Below are positions 41,421-50,155 of a stretch of DNA of 64,000 nt, in pieces. Under the pieces are notes generated by a model. It did not search any database and was not told the DNA's origin. It saw only the letters and a program-made list of their open reading frames with translations. The DNA comes from Nocardia aurantia (GTDB lineage: Bacteria > Actinomycetota > Actinomycetes > Mycobacteriales > Mycobacteriaceae), in the NCBI RefSeq assembly GCF_009604425.1, contig NZ_WEGI01000004.1:434001-498000 (forward strand), given 5' to 3'. Position 1 is the stretch's first letter, and every line of letters starts with the position of its first letter. Both the position numbers and the translations under genes were made by a program.

Positions 41421-43675
41421 CGAGTCCTGACCGTCGCGTGCTGGGTGGCGGGAACATCTGCGTTCCCGGCATGAGGGGACTCGCTGTCGAGTCCGGTATC
41501 GCGCACCGCTGTGCCTTCGATGTCGAAGTCGGGGACCAGCTTGTCCAACCATGCCGGCAGGCCCCACGCCCGCTCACCGAGCAGGGCGATGATCGCCGGC
41601 ACCACCATCATCCGGATCACGATCGCATCGAGCAGCACCGCCACCGCCAGACCGAACCCCAGCATCTTGGAGATCGTGTCCGGGGAGAGCATGAACGCCG
41701 CGAACACACTGATCATGATGATTGCCGCCGAGGCGACCACTCGCCCGCCGTGGCGGTAGCCGGCGATGATGGCGTCCTTGGCCGACATGCCGTTGAGGAA
41801 CTCCTCGCGCATCCGGGTGGTCAGGAACACCTGGTAGTCCATAGCGAGACCGAATACCACACCGATGAGGATGATCGGCAGGAACGACAGGATCGGACCC
41901 GGGTACGTGATCAGCCCCAGCGCGCCCTCCTGGAAGATCGCGACCGTCAGACCGATGGTGGCGAGCACGGAGAAGATGAACCCGACCGTCGCGATGAGCG
42001 GCACCCACAGCGAGCGGAACACCGCGATCATGATGAGGAACGCCAGCCCGACCACCACGATGAGGTACGGGATGAGGGCGCTGCTCAGTTTCGACGACAG
42101 GTCCGAGGTGATCGCGGTCTGGCCACCGACGTGCAACTGGGCACCGGCCTGCTCAGCGGCCGGGGTGAATTCACGGATCTGTTCCATGAGCTCGTGGGTG
42201 GCTTCTGCTGCCGGGGCGCTGCGTGGAATGACCGAGATCAACGCGGAATCGGCACCGGTGTTCGGCTCTGGAGAGCCATTACCGATCCAGGTCAACGCGT
42301 CGGGGTTGGTGACGTCGTCGAGGGTCTTGATGTGGTCGACGGTGCGCTGCGCGATCGCCTGGATGGGTTGGCCATTGTCGTTGTGCAACACCACCAACAG
42401 CGGGCCGTTGATGCCTTCACCGAATCCGCGGGCCAGCAGCGACTGCGCGGGCTGCTCGGCGGCGGAGGTCATCGACAGACCCAGCTCCATCTTCGTGGCC
42501 GGGATGGCCGCGACGGCCAGCAGAGCGAGGCCCACGACGATGAACGCGATCGGCTTGCCGGTCACCAACCGGCCGAGACGCACCGTCAACGAGTCACTGC
42601 TCTCGTCGACCTCGGCATGCTTGATCCAGGGGATTCTCGGGGTGAACGCACGGCTCCCGGTCGCACCCAGTGCGGCGGGGATGAGTGTCAGCGCGCTCGC
42701 CACGGCGATGACGACCGCAACCGCGGCGCCGGCACCCATCTGGGTGATCAACGGGATACCGACGACCATGAGTGCGACGACGGCGATGACCACGGTCAGC
42801 CCGGCGAACACCACAGCCGATCCCGCGGTGCCCACCGCTCGGCCCACGGCGTCGGCCGGTGACCCGCCGCGCCGCAGTTCGCTACGGTAACGGCTCACGA
42901 TGAACAGTGCATAGTCGATCGACACCGCGATACCGAGCATGGTGACGATCGCCGTCGCGGTCTGGTTGACGTCGAGGAACTGCGCGGCGAGCGTGACGAG
43001 CATGATGGTGCCGACGACCCCGACAATCGCGGTCACCAGCGGGATGAATGCGGCGATCAACGCACCGAACGCGATGATCATGACGATGAAGGCGACACCG
43101 AAGCCGAGCAACTCCGCTGTCGCTCCCCCACCGCTGACCTGCATCAACGACCCGGTGGCCTCGACTTGCAGTCCGTCGGTGCGGAATTGGTCCATGATGT
43201 CGACGAGCTTGTCGTGCTGCGCCGAATCGAGATCGGAGGTCTCGACGTCCTGGCGCACCTGAATGAGTCCGACCTTGCCGTTGTCACCCACCACCGAGGA
43301 CGCCACCTGCGGGTTCGCCGCGGCGACGGTCACGGGGTTGGCCACCGCCGCGGGGTCGGCGACCTTGTCCAGGCCGCGCAGCTCACTCACCAGTTGATCA
43401 ATCCGCCCCGTATGCGCGGCGAGACCGTCGTCGGCGGCCACCAGCACGCTCGTCGAGGCCTTGTCCAGCTGGTCGTTGACTGCGGGGAAGTATTTCGCGA
43501 CCTGGCTGGTCGCGGTCCCGGAATCCGTTCCGGGCAAGTCGAAATCCTTTTGGAACGCCGGGCTGAGAACCTGCACCGCCACAGCGACACCGATCACCGC
43601 CGCCAACCACCCGGCGATCACCGCCCACTTGTGTTGGAAACAAAACCGTCCCAGCCGAAACAACACTGATGCCAC
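41417..43675 (-). CDS. MMPL-family RND transporter
   Basis: 752 aa with twelve predicted membrane segments in two MMPL halves. The first loop (about residues 45-190) and second loop (about 400-560) are extracytoplasmic. Conserved elements are MLGIAVSIDYALFIVSRYR and GVVFGLAMDYQVFLTTRMREEF. It exports lipids or drugs using the proton gradient. First gene of a two-gene operon with TetR; the promoter with its palindrome is at 43736-43762. Confidence 0.93.
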   Translation of the reverse strand: MASVLFRLGRFCFQHKWAVIAGWLAAVIGVAVAVQVLSPAFQKDFDLPGTDSGTATSQVAKYFPAVNDQLDKASTSVLVAADDGLAAHTGRIDQLVSELRGLDKVADPAAVANPVTVAAANPQVASSVVGDNGKVGLIQVRQDVETSDLDSAQHDKLVDIMDQFRTDGLQVEATGSLMQVSGGGATAELLGFGVAFIVMIIAFGALIAAFIPLVTAIVGVVGTIMLVTLAAQFLDVNQTATAIVTMLGIAVSIDYALFIVSRYRSELRRGGSPADAVGRAVGTAGSAVVFAGLTVVIAVVALMVVGIPLITQMGAGAAVAVVIAVASALTLIPAALGATGSRAFTPRIPWIKHAEVDESSDSLTVRLGRLVTGKPIAFIVVGLALLAVAAIPATKMELGLSMTSAAEQPAQSLLARGFGEGINGPLLVVLHNDNGQPIQAIAQRTVDHIKTLDDVTNPDALTWIGNGSPEPNTGADSALISVIPRSAPAAEATHELMEQIREFTPAAEQAGAQLHVGGQTAITSDLSSKLSSALIPYLIVVVGLAFLIMIAVFRSLWVPLIATVGFIFSVLATIGLTVAIFQEGALGLITYPGPILSFLPIILIGVVFGLAMDYQVFLTTRMREEFLNGMSAKDAIIAGYRHGGRVVASAAIIMISVFAAFMLSPDTISKMLGFGLAVAVLLDAIVIRMMVVPAIIALLGERAWGLPAWLDKLVPDFDIEGTAVRDTGLDSESPHAGNADVPATQHATVRTR

Positions 43676-43735
43676 CGCGGTGGTCCCTTCTCGAGAATCT
43701 GACCGAGGCGACCTCCACCCGGCGACCCCACAACA

Positions 43736-43762
43736 CTAACGCACTGTTAGTTAGTAACTAAC
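43736..43762. promoter_or_regulatory. TetR operator upstream of the MMPL gene
   Basis: Perfect palindrome GTTAGTTA-G-TAACTAAC (43746-43762), with an overlapping CTAAC-n5-GTTAG (43736-43750). It lies 61-87 bp upstream of the start codon and is AT-rich against its surroundings. Confidence 0.72.
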
Positions 43763-44316
43763 GTGTTCCTGGTCACTCCCGCAAGGCCGACGGCGAGCGG
43801 TCTGGGGACGCGGTGCCGACACTGCCCCGGCCATCCCCGTGTGGGGACGGCGGGGGATCTATGACCACGGCGAACTGTCCGACACCGAGCTACCGAGGAG
43901 GCCACTTTCCGACAAGGACGCTTCGGAACCAAGCCGGTCTCGTTCGCCGACCCGAGTCGGTGGGGCCCGCCAGCGCCGGAGTTCGACTGGGGCGAGGACC
44001 CCACCCAGAAGCCGGGCAGCGTCAAACCGCAAGACTGGCCGCCGGCAGCGGTGCAGCGGCACCTGCTGAGTGAATGTCGTGAAACGATCCTTTGACCGAC
44101 ACCCTGGCGGCGCGGCCGCTCGGCGGGGTCGGGCCTGGTCGCCGCATCGGCCGAGTGTCGGAAAAACGTGTCGCCCGAGTGCGGTTGTCGAATAAGTCTC
44201 GCCGACCGTTTTCCGCACACCAGGGTGGGCTTGGGCCATCTCCGCGCCATCACCCGCCGCCGGCTTGGGAATGACGCTCGGCGGCGACCCGTCCCGGTCA
44301 CCCGGGGAAGCTGAGG

Positions 44317-44440
44317 GTGGACTTCCGCTTCCAGACGGAAGTCCGCCGGATTCACCCTGCTGCTCGACCGCATGCCGGGCTGGGCCCGGCGTCGCTGGTG
44401 CTCTACGACGTGTCCACGCTCTACTTCCAAGTACGAGGCT
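44317..44440 (+). pseudogene. Scrap of an IS4/IS1634-type transposase
   Basis: The plus-strand translation contains SLVLYDVSTLYFQV, matching the region around the first catalytic Asp (LYDVTTLYFE) of IS4/IS1380/IS1634 transposases. Neither flank continues the similarity. Confidence 0.4.
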
Positions 44441-44510
44441 GGATACCACCGGATGGCCCGTGGGTGGGCCGTCCGATTCGATGGACATCGAGAGCGAAAG
44501 GCGTCATTAG

Positions 44511-44699
44511 GTGGCATCTAGTACTGCGGTTCGGTCCGGTTCGCACTGCGATCCCGAACGGTTGCCGTTGCGCTGGTTCGTGATCCTCGCGACCGCGGGG
44601 GCGAGCGGCACCGCAATTGGGGCGATCACCGACCTGAGCGTCGGAGTAGGGATCAGCCTTGCGGTCGTCGGTTTGCTGCACACGATCCTCGACCCGTAA
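44511..44699 (+). CDS. Possible small membrane protein
   Basis: 62 aa, GTG at 44511. Two hydrophobic segments (RWFVILATAGASGTAIGAI and VGVGISLAVVGLLHTIL) separated by an acidic turn make a neat hairpin, so it may be real. No ribosome site is clear and no family is recognised. Confidence 0.35.
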   Translation: MASSTAVRSGSHCDPERLPLRWFVILATAGASGTAIGAITDLSVGVGISLAVVGLLHTILDP

Positions 44700-44964
44700 C
44701 GAACATCCACCCGCTCCGACGTGGTCGTCCACGTCGGAGCAGGGGAAGGGAGACACCTCCGACGACACGCCGACTGGCACCCCGACACGACTCAGACCGA
44801 ACCTGGGAGCTGCTCACCACCGACGAAACCGAAGGAGGCGTGGAATACGCTCTGGCCGGCACAGCCGTTAAGCGGCATCAATCCGGCTTTGGATAGCCAA
44901 AACGCGCCTCGATGGTCAGCGTTCCCCAAGAAAACCGCTGGTCGCCGCCGGTCCCATCCTTATA

Positions 44965-44982
44965 GAGCCCTGCCGGGGGCAC
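44965..44982 (+). repeat. attR: 18-bp copy of the tRNA 3' end
   Basis: GAGCCCTGCCGGGGGCAC, identical to 26779-26796. The sequence then diverges (TAAC here, CACT after the tRNA copy). It is not part of any tRNA here, as the rest of the cloverleaf is absent. Confidence 0.85.
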
Positions 44983-45215
44983 TAACCTGTGTTGCTTTTG
45001 CGCAGGTCTATGGAGTCCTCGAGGAAACCCTGCTTGGCTGGAGCTGAGGCGTGATCACTGGCCAGCGGAACGCTGTACGAGGAATTGCCTGAGATTCCGA
45101 CACACCGGCTGAAAAGTTCTGCCAGCCGGTGCGGCGCCTGCTTCTGGCTGCTCGCTTCGACACGGCCGAGCCGCAAACGAAATTCGGCCATCCCCGCCGG
45201 ACCCGAACGGGAAGC

Positions 45216-45246
45216 TTGACCCTGACGCTGCGTCAGTGTTGCAACC
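45216..45246 (+). promoter_or_regulatory. MerR-type promoter of the hydrolase-merR operon
   Basis: -35 TTGACC (45216-45221), then the perfect palindrome CTGACGC-T-GCGTCAG (45222-45236), and a -10 region about 19 bp from the -35 (near 45241). The dyad between overspaced hexamers is the signature of MerR-activated promoters. The hydrolase ATG is at 45254, giving a very short leader. Confidence 0.68.
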
Positions 45247-45253
45247 TCGGTTC

Positions 45254-46153
45254 ATGACGAAGAACATCGCTTCCACAGTCCGTCCCACCCCGCCGATCGG
45301 AGGATTCGAGACGATCGGCGGCCGCAACATTTTCTTGCATCGGGTGGGCAGAGGCGGACCGGCCGTCGTGTTCCTGCCAGGCTCCGGTGCGGTCGGACTG
45401 GACTATTTCGCTGTCCAGCAAAGGGTGTCGCTATTCGGCGTCGCCGTGGTGTACGACCGTGGTGGTAGTGGTTACAGCGATCCGGTTGCGTTGCCGCGCA
45501 CCGCTGCCGCGGTCGCGACCGAATTACACGAGTTGTTGCGGACCCAAAACATCGCCGCGCCATACATCCTGGTGGCGCACTCCCTCGGCGGCGCCTACGC
45601 GCACCGGTACACCCAGCTGTACCCGGACGAGGTGGCCGGGCTGGTCTGGGTGGACGCCTTCCATCGCGACTGGGCGGACTTGATGCCCGCCGAGGCGAGC
45701 ACCGGCCGGCAGGCGACGCCCGATCCCGAACAGCTCCGCGCCGCCGTACGCGAGATGTACGCCGCACTGCTGGCGGACTACCCGCAGCACATCCGGCAGC
45801 CGCTGATCGACGCCCATAGCGGCGACGACTGGCTTCGGATCGCCGCTGCCGAGCGGGGCAGCCTGGTCGCACTCACCGAGGAACTACGGCCTGGGGCCGG
45901 CCTACCCGACGTGCCGGTGATCGCCCTCACCGCCGAGGGCGTCGACCCCGGCTCACCGGCGTCGATGCCGGAAGCGAGGATCCGTGCGACGAACGAGGGC
46001 CTGCGTAGGATGGCCGCGGCCGTGGTGAGCGCCGTGTCGTGCGGGGAACATCGCATCATGGCGGACGTCGGCCACCACCAGTTGTGCTTCACGCGCCCGG
46101 ATATCGTGGTCCAGGCGATTCGCGACGTCGTCGATCGGACGGCACGAATCTAG
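45254..46153 (+). CDS. Alpha/beta hydrolase
   Basis: 299 aa. The nucleophile elbow is LVAHSLGGAYAHRY (Ser in HSLGG), the oxyanion region VFLPGSGAVG, and the catalytic His is probably in DVGHHQLCF near the end. A general esterase, lactonase or haloperoxidase-like enzyme; substrate unknown. It forms a two-gene unit with the MerR gene 34 bp downstream, under a MerR-type promoter, suggesting it acts on the MerR ligand. Confidence 0.87.
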   Translation: MTKNIASTVRPTPPIGGFETIGGRNIFLHRVGRGGPAVVFLPGSGAVGLDYFAVQQRVSLFGVAVVYDRGGSGYSDPVALPRTAAAVATELHELLRTQNIAAPYILVAHSLGGAYAHRYTQLYPDEVAGLVWVDAFHRDWADLMPAEASTGRQATPDPEQLRAAVREMYAALLADYPQHIRQPLIDAHSGDDWLRIAAAERGSLVALTEELRPGAGLPDVPVIALTAEGVDPGSPASMPEARIRATNEGLRRMAAAVVSAVSCGEHRIMADVGHHQLCFTRPDIVVQAIRDVVDRTARI

Positions 46154-46187
46154 ACTCGACCACGTTCCCCGAGACCGGAGGCAGGCG

Positions 46188-46925
46188 GTGCTCACGATCG
46201 GCCAGTTGGCAGCGATCGCCGGCGTCACCGTGCGCACCGTTCGTCATTACCACCAGGTCGGTCTGTTGCCCGAGCCCGCACGCGACGGCTCCGGCTATCG
46301 CCGCTACAGCGCGCAAGCAGCGGTGGATCTCGTCCGGATAAGGACTCTCGCCGATACCGGCGTGCCCCTGAGCCGCATCGGCGCACTGTTGCACGCACAA
46401 CCGGTCGAATTCGCCGCCGCGATCAGCGACATCGACGCCGCATTGCGAGCCAGGATCGATCAGCTCACCGAGCATCGCCGCCGCATCGCCGAATTGGCCG
46501 GCGGCGAAGAACTCGTTCTGCCGCCCGAGATGGTCGCCATACTGAACCGGCTGCGCGATCTCGGAGTCAGCGAACGAACGATCCGGCTCGAGCGAGACTG
46601 GTCCATCCTGCTGCGGGCCTCCGACCCGGAGGCGTTACCGCAGTGGATTCACGACAGGAACGTCGGATTCGAGGACCCCGAGAAGATGCGCCTGTACCTT
46701 GCCTGCGACCGCGCCGTCGACTACGACCCGCATGATTCACGCGTGGATCGTCTCATCGACGACCTGGAGACATGGGAGATCGAACACGAAGGCAACAGCA
46801 GCAGGCCGAAGAACCCCACGCCGATCTTCACTCTGATACTCAGCGAATCACCGGCATGGCGTCGAATCCTCGAAACTCTCGCCCACCGCGCGCAGCGCCG
46901 CCGAAAAGCCTTGCCCGACAGTTGA
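46188..46925 (+). CDS. MerR-family regulator
   Basis: 245 aa. N-terminal winged helix MLTIGQLAAIAGVTVRTVRHYHQVGLLPEP with the GYRRYSAQAAVDLVRI continuation and a coiled coil. The C-terminal domain (about 90-245) resembles TipA-class MerR proteins but lacks an obvious Cys metal or Fe-S site, so it is not SoxR. GTG start with CGGAGG upstream. It likely activates the promoter at 45216. Confidence 0.9.
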   Translation: MLTIGQLAAIAGVTVRTVRHYHQVGLLPEPARDGSGYRRYSAQAAVDLVRIRTLADTGVPLSRIGALLHAQPVEFAAAISDIDAALRARIDQLTEHRRRIAELAGGEELVLPPEMVAILNRLRDLGVSERTIRLERDWSILLRASDPEALPQWIHDRNVGFEDPEKMRLYLACDRAVDYDPHDSRVDRLIDDLETWEIEHEGNSSRPKNPTPIFTLILSESPAWRRILETLAHRAQRRRKALPDS

Positions 46926-47095
46926 CACCGTACAGGTGCGAAATCCGGAGGCCACTCAGCCCACAACAGCTTCGGCTGCGGAGCTCGAACGTGAACACCA
47001 CCGAGTCCTCCGCCGCCGGCAGCAGGATCACGGCCCGGACGAGCGCATACGCCGGACCGGATCCCGCCTCGTCCCCCGGCGAGCCGTGAACGCGG

Positions 47096-47788
47096 TCAGC
47101 CGAGAGTGGACACCAGACCCACCCGGTAGGCGAGGACGACGGCCTGGACCCGGTCGCGCAGGCCGAGTTTCGTCAGAATCCGCGATACGTAGGTCTTCAC
47201 CGTCTCAGGGGTGATGAAAAGGCGGGTGGCGATCTCGGTGTTCGACAGGCCCTCGGCGATCCGGCAGAACACTTGCAGTTCACGGGGAGTCAGGGTGCTC
47301 ATGATGTGATCGCGGTCGGGGCTCGACGTGTCGGCGCGGCGGAGGTGTTCGGCGAAGTGCCCGATGAGGTTTCGGGTGACGGCGGGGGACAGGAGTGCCT
47401 CGCCGGCGGCGACGGTGCGGATGCCCTCGATCAACTCGGCCGGGGGCGCGTCCTTGAGGAGGAATCCGCTGGCGCCGGCCCGCAGGGCGTCGTAGACGTA
47501 GGCGTCCACGTTGAAAGTGGTGACCACCAACACTTTCGGTGGTTCCTCGGCCTCCGGGCCGGCCAGCTGCCGGGTCGCCTGGATACCGTCGAGCAAGGGC
47601 ATCCGGATGTCCATCACGATCACGTCGGGCCGTAATCGCCGCGCGGCGGCCACCGCCTCGTGTCCGTTCATCGCCTCGCCGACGACCTCCAGATCGGGCT
47701 GGGCCGAGAAGATGGTGACATAGCCGGTGCGGACCAATTCCTGGTCGTCGCAGACGAGTACACGGATCGGCGGTGGCGTATCGGGCAC
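47096..47788 (-). CDS. NarL/LuxR-type response regulator
   Basis: 230 aa from the GTG at 47788 (AGGAG 8 nt upstream). Receiver domain with phospho-acceptor Asp in VIVMDIRMPLLDG and a switch Thr in VVTTFN. C-terminal LuxR helix-turn-helix LTPRELQVFCRIAEGLSNTEI. It follows its histidine kinase by 4 nt. Confidence 0.93.
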   Translation of the reverse strand: MPDTPPPIRVLVCDDQELVRTGYVTIFSAQPDLEVVGEAMNGHEAVAAARRLRPDVIVMDIRMPLLDGIQATRQLAGPEAEEPPKVLVVTTFNVDAYVYDALRAGASGFLLKDAPPAELIEGIRTVAAGEALLSPAVTRNLIGHFAEHLRRADTSSPDRDHIMSTLTPRELQVFCRIAEGLSNTEIATRLFITPETVKTYVSRILTKLGLRDRVQAVVLAYRVGLVSTLG

Positions 47789-47792
47789 GGTG

Positions 47793-48977
47793 TCACTCCT
47801 GGACGGGCGGGTACGGGATGACGGCGCGGACCTCGAACCCGCCCTCGGGCCGTGGACCGGCCACCAGTTCACCATCGAGCATCCGGACGCGGGCACTCAG
47901 TCCGGCCAGCCCTCGCCCGCCTTCGGAGCGCGGCCGCCGTGCCGCCGGTGGGCTGCCGGGCCCGTCGGTGGTCGCGGCGATCTCGAGATGATCGGCGTTG
48001 TGCCGGAGAAGGATTCGCGTCGGCATGCGCGGTGCGTGTTTCATCGCGTTGGTCAGCGCTTCCTGGACCACTCGATAGGCGGCCAGTTCCATATCCATCG
48101 GTTGCGCTCGCCGCTCGCCCTGTTCGGTGTAATCGACGGGTTGTCCCGCTCTGCGGGCCTGGTCGATCAGGTCCGTGATCCCGCCGCGCGCGGGCACCCG
48201 ATCCGCGGTCGCCGATTCGCCGGTCGCCTCCAGCACGCCGAGGAGGTGGCGCAGTTCCCGCAGCGCGAGACGTCCGGTGTCGCTGACGGCGGACAATCCC
48301 GCGCCGGCCCGTTCCGGCGCGGAGGTCAGCAGGATCTGCGCGGCGTCGGCCTGGATCACCATGGCCGTCACATGATGGGTGACGACATCGTGCAGTTCGC
48401 GGGCGATGCGTGCGCGCTCGATCGCGGTGGCCGCCTCGGCCGACGCTCGGCGAGCGAGTGCCGCGGCCGTCCGACGGGTGCGAACGGTATTGCCCACCGC
48501 CCACACCACGGACAGGGTCAGATAGAACGCGAGGTAGTCCGCGATCCCCTGCGGTGATCCCAGGCGGTGCAGTGTGACCGCGAGCCCGAGGTAGCCCGCG
48601 CTCGCGACCGCCGCCAGGCCACCGCGGAACCGAATCTGATGGGCCCCTGCGGAATACAGGGCCAGATACAGGCCGATGCTCCCGAACGTGGTCGCGAAAC
48701 CCAGCGCCTGGTGCCCGGCGAACGCGGAGGCGACAATCGCCAGGCAGCCGGCGGGCCACCGGCGGCGGACCGCGAGGGGCACGGTCTGGGCCAGGGTCAA
48801 TCCGAGGCCGAGCAGGTCGGCCGGGCGTTCGGGCAGATCGCCGATCTGCGCCCCGATCTTCGACATGGTCGGCACGAATGCCAGCAGTGTGAGGGTGAGG
48901 GCGAGGAGGGCATCGCCGAATCCGGTGTCGCGCAATCGGATCCACGCGGATCTCCACCCTGCCCGGCGGGCCGTCAC
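47793..48977 (-). CDS. Sensor histidine kinase (HisKA_3 type)
   Basis: 394 aa. Six membrane segments at the N-terminus (LLALTLTLLAFVPTM, LAIVASAFAGHQALGF, LYLALYSAGAHQIRF and others) without a large outer loop. Then the phospho-His box ARIARELHDVVTHHVTAMVI and an ATPase domain (RVVQEALTNAMKHA, GRGLAGLSARV). Such intramembrane sensors pair with NarL regulators, here the next gene, and often respond to cell-envelope stress. The 5' end is joined to the CPBP gene by overlap. Confidence 0.92.
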   Translation of the reverse strand: MTARRAGWRSAWIRLRDTGFGDALLALTLTLLAFVPTMSKIGAQIGDLPERPADLLGLGLTLAQTVPLAVRRRWPAGCLAIVASAFAGHQALGFATTFGSIGLYLALYSAGAHQIRFRGGLAAVASAGYLGLAVTLHRLGSPQGIADYLAFYLTLSVVWAVGNTVRTRRTAAALARRASAEAATAIERARIARELHDVVTHHVTAMVIQADAAQILLTSAPERAGAGLSAVSDTGRLALRELRHLLGVLEATGESATADRVPARGGITDLIDQARRAGQPVDYTEQGERRAQPMDMELAAYRVVQEALTNAMKHAPRMPTRILLRHNADHLEIAATTDGPGSPPAARRPRSEGGRGLAGLSARVRMLDGELVAGPRPEGGFEVRAVIPYPPVQE

Positions 48978-49840
48978 TGTTCGTCCGCTCCGGCCGGCGG
49001 GCCGGTCCGGGTGTCGCGCGCGGACAGCAGCGTGCCGCGCCGGCGGGCCAGCGCGACCATGAGCGCGGACAGCGGCAGCGCGATGATCACGGGCACGATC
49101 GACGCCTCCAGCCCGAATCCGCCACCGGTCAGAAAGTCCGCGCCGTGAACATCGGCCGTGAACAAACCCTCGGACGCGTGTCCGGAGACCGGGATGCCGA
49201 GCAACTGCTGGACTGTGTTCCAGCCGAAGTGCAGGCCCGCCACGAACCAGATGCTACGCCGCCACAGGTATGCGGCGCCCAGCATGACACCCGCCTCCAG
49301 CGCGATGGCGAGGCCGCTCCACACGGTCGCACCGGGATTCAGCAGATGCGCGACACCGAAGAACAGACCGGTCACCGCGAGGGCCGCGCGGCTTCCCCAC
49401 CATTGCTCCAGGGCCTGCAGGGCCAGACCGCGGAACATCAATTCCTCGGTGACCGCGCCACCGATCTGCGACGCGACCGCGGAACCCACCACCGACGCCG
49501 GGACATTGCCCGCCCACGAGAACGACAGGCCCCCGCACGCCGCGATCACCAGGACGGCGGCGGCCAGGAAACCCACACCCAGTGCGCCGCCGAGCAACAC
49601 CGCCGAAGTTGCGCCCCGCCAAGCGATTTCGGGGGTCTCGCGGCGCGCCTGCCGGCGCATGACCACCCGATAGACGACTGTCGCGACGGCCGCGCCCAGC
49701 ACCGGCACCGGTCCCGGGCCCATCGCGGTCAGCGCCGCGACCGCGCCGATCCCTGCCGATCCCGTGAGCATCCAGCCCAGTGGAGAACGCAGGATCCGGC
49801 ACAGCCGGCCGGCCCGGTACCCGTCGGATGTCGTTGTCAT
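48974..49840 (-). CDS. CPBP-family intramembrane metalloprotease-like protein
   Basis: 288 aa, about eight membrane segments. The CPBP (Abi) motifs are EELMFRGLALQALEQW (EExxxR), FGVAHLLNPGAT (FxxxH) and HFGWNTVQ (HxxxN). Family members process membrane proteins or give bacteriocin immunity. The stop overlaps the histidine kinase start by 4 nt, so all three genes form one operon; it may act on or be controlled by the sensor. Confidence 0.9.
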   Translation of the reverse strand: MTTTSDGYRAGRLCRILRSPLGWMLTGSAGIGAVAALTAMGPGPVPVLGAAVATVVYRVVMRRQARRETPEIAWRGATSAVLLGGALGVGFLAAAVLVIAACGGLSFSWAGNVPASVVGSAVASQIGGAVTEELMFRGLALQALEQWWGSRAALAVTGLFFGVAHLLNPGATVWSGLAIALEAGVMLGAAYLWRRSIWFVAGLHFGWNTVQQLLGIPVSGHASEGLFTADVHGADFLTGGGFGLEASIVPVIIALPLSALMVALARRRGTLLSARDTRTGPPAGADEQ

Positions 49841-50155
49841 GTGGCCTCCCTGAGCTCGAACGCCGCATCCGGCAGCGACTCGACCACCACGCTAGGAAAG
49901 CGACCGTCTCCGCGAATCACCCCCGCGCGGAACGCCTTTGTAGCTCTTCCGGGGGATGTGCTCGAGCCCGCACACCGCTCGTCCGCACATCAGCCCAGTG
50001 GTATCCAGCCGGTGACGACCTGCCCGCTCTGCGCACTCAGCCACAGCCGCAACCATTTTCCGGACTCGGCGAGGCCGTTGCTGTTCGACCGGATCACCGG
50101 CGACACCCGGCAGCGCAGCGGACCCGGTTCGGCTGCCGCAGCACGGTGACAGCTG
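49841..50155. other. Intergenic stretch with a possible gene fragment
   Basis: 315 bp. On the minus strand, 50155-49990 encodes in one frame GPLRCRVSP…GKWLRLWLS and VVTGWIPLG, which reads like the end of an SH3-type secreted protein but has no start codon. The promoter of the CPBP operon must be in 49841-49980. Confidence 0.35.

Larger units (their letters stand above)
26779..44982. mobile_element. Genomic island (about 18.2 kb) integrated at the tRNA(CAU) gene
   Basis: The island starts in the 3' part of the tRNA gene and ends at an exact 18-bp copy of it. Between the repeats lie accessory genes: a nucleotide-type operon with an alanyl-tRNA synthetase, an IS481 pseudogene, CRISPR repeats, replication-relaxation and DUF2637 genes, and an MMPL efflux unit. 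Codon and base use in 28-37 kb is visibly less GC-rich than the flanks. No intact integrase is present, so the element is probably a decayed integrative or plasmid-derived element. Confidence 0.8.
43763..45253. other. Degenerate right end of the island and junction
   Basis: About 1.5 kb with no convincing long gene. Frames on both strands have poor composition. It includes a transposase scrap near 44395-44435, a possible small membrane protein (44511), the attR repeat (44965) and, outside the island, the MerR-type promoter at 45216. An integrase would be expected near attR; I see none. Confidence 0.55.

Noticed and set aside
43747..44517. 256-aa minus-strand gene at the right end of the island
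   Set aside because: Two overlapping frames of equal quality compete here, both with low-complexity Arg/Pro/Ser composition and no domain.
46188..46925. The MerR protein as SoxR
   Set aside because: It lacks the C-terminal Cys cluster that binds the 2Fe-2S centre, so it cannot be the regulator expected for the box at 24318.
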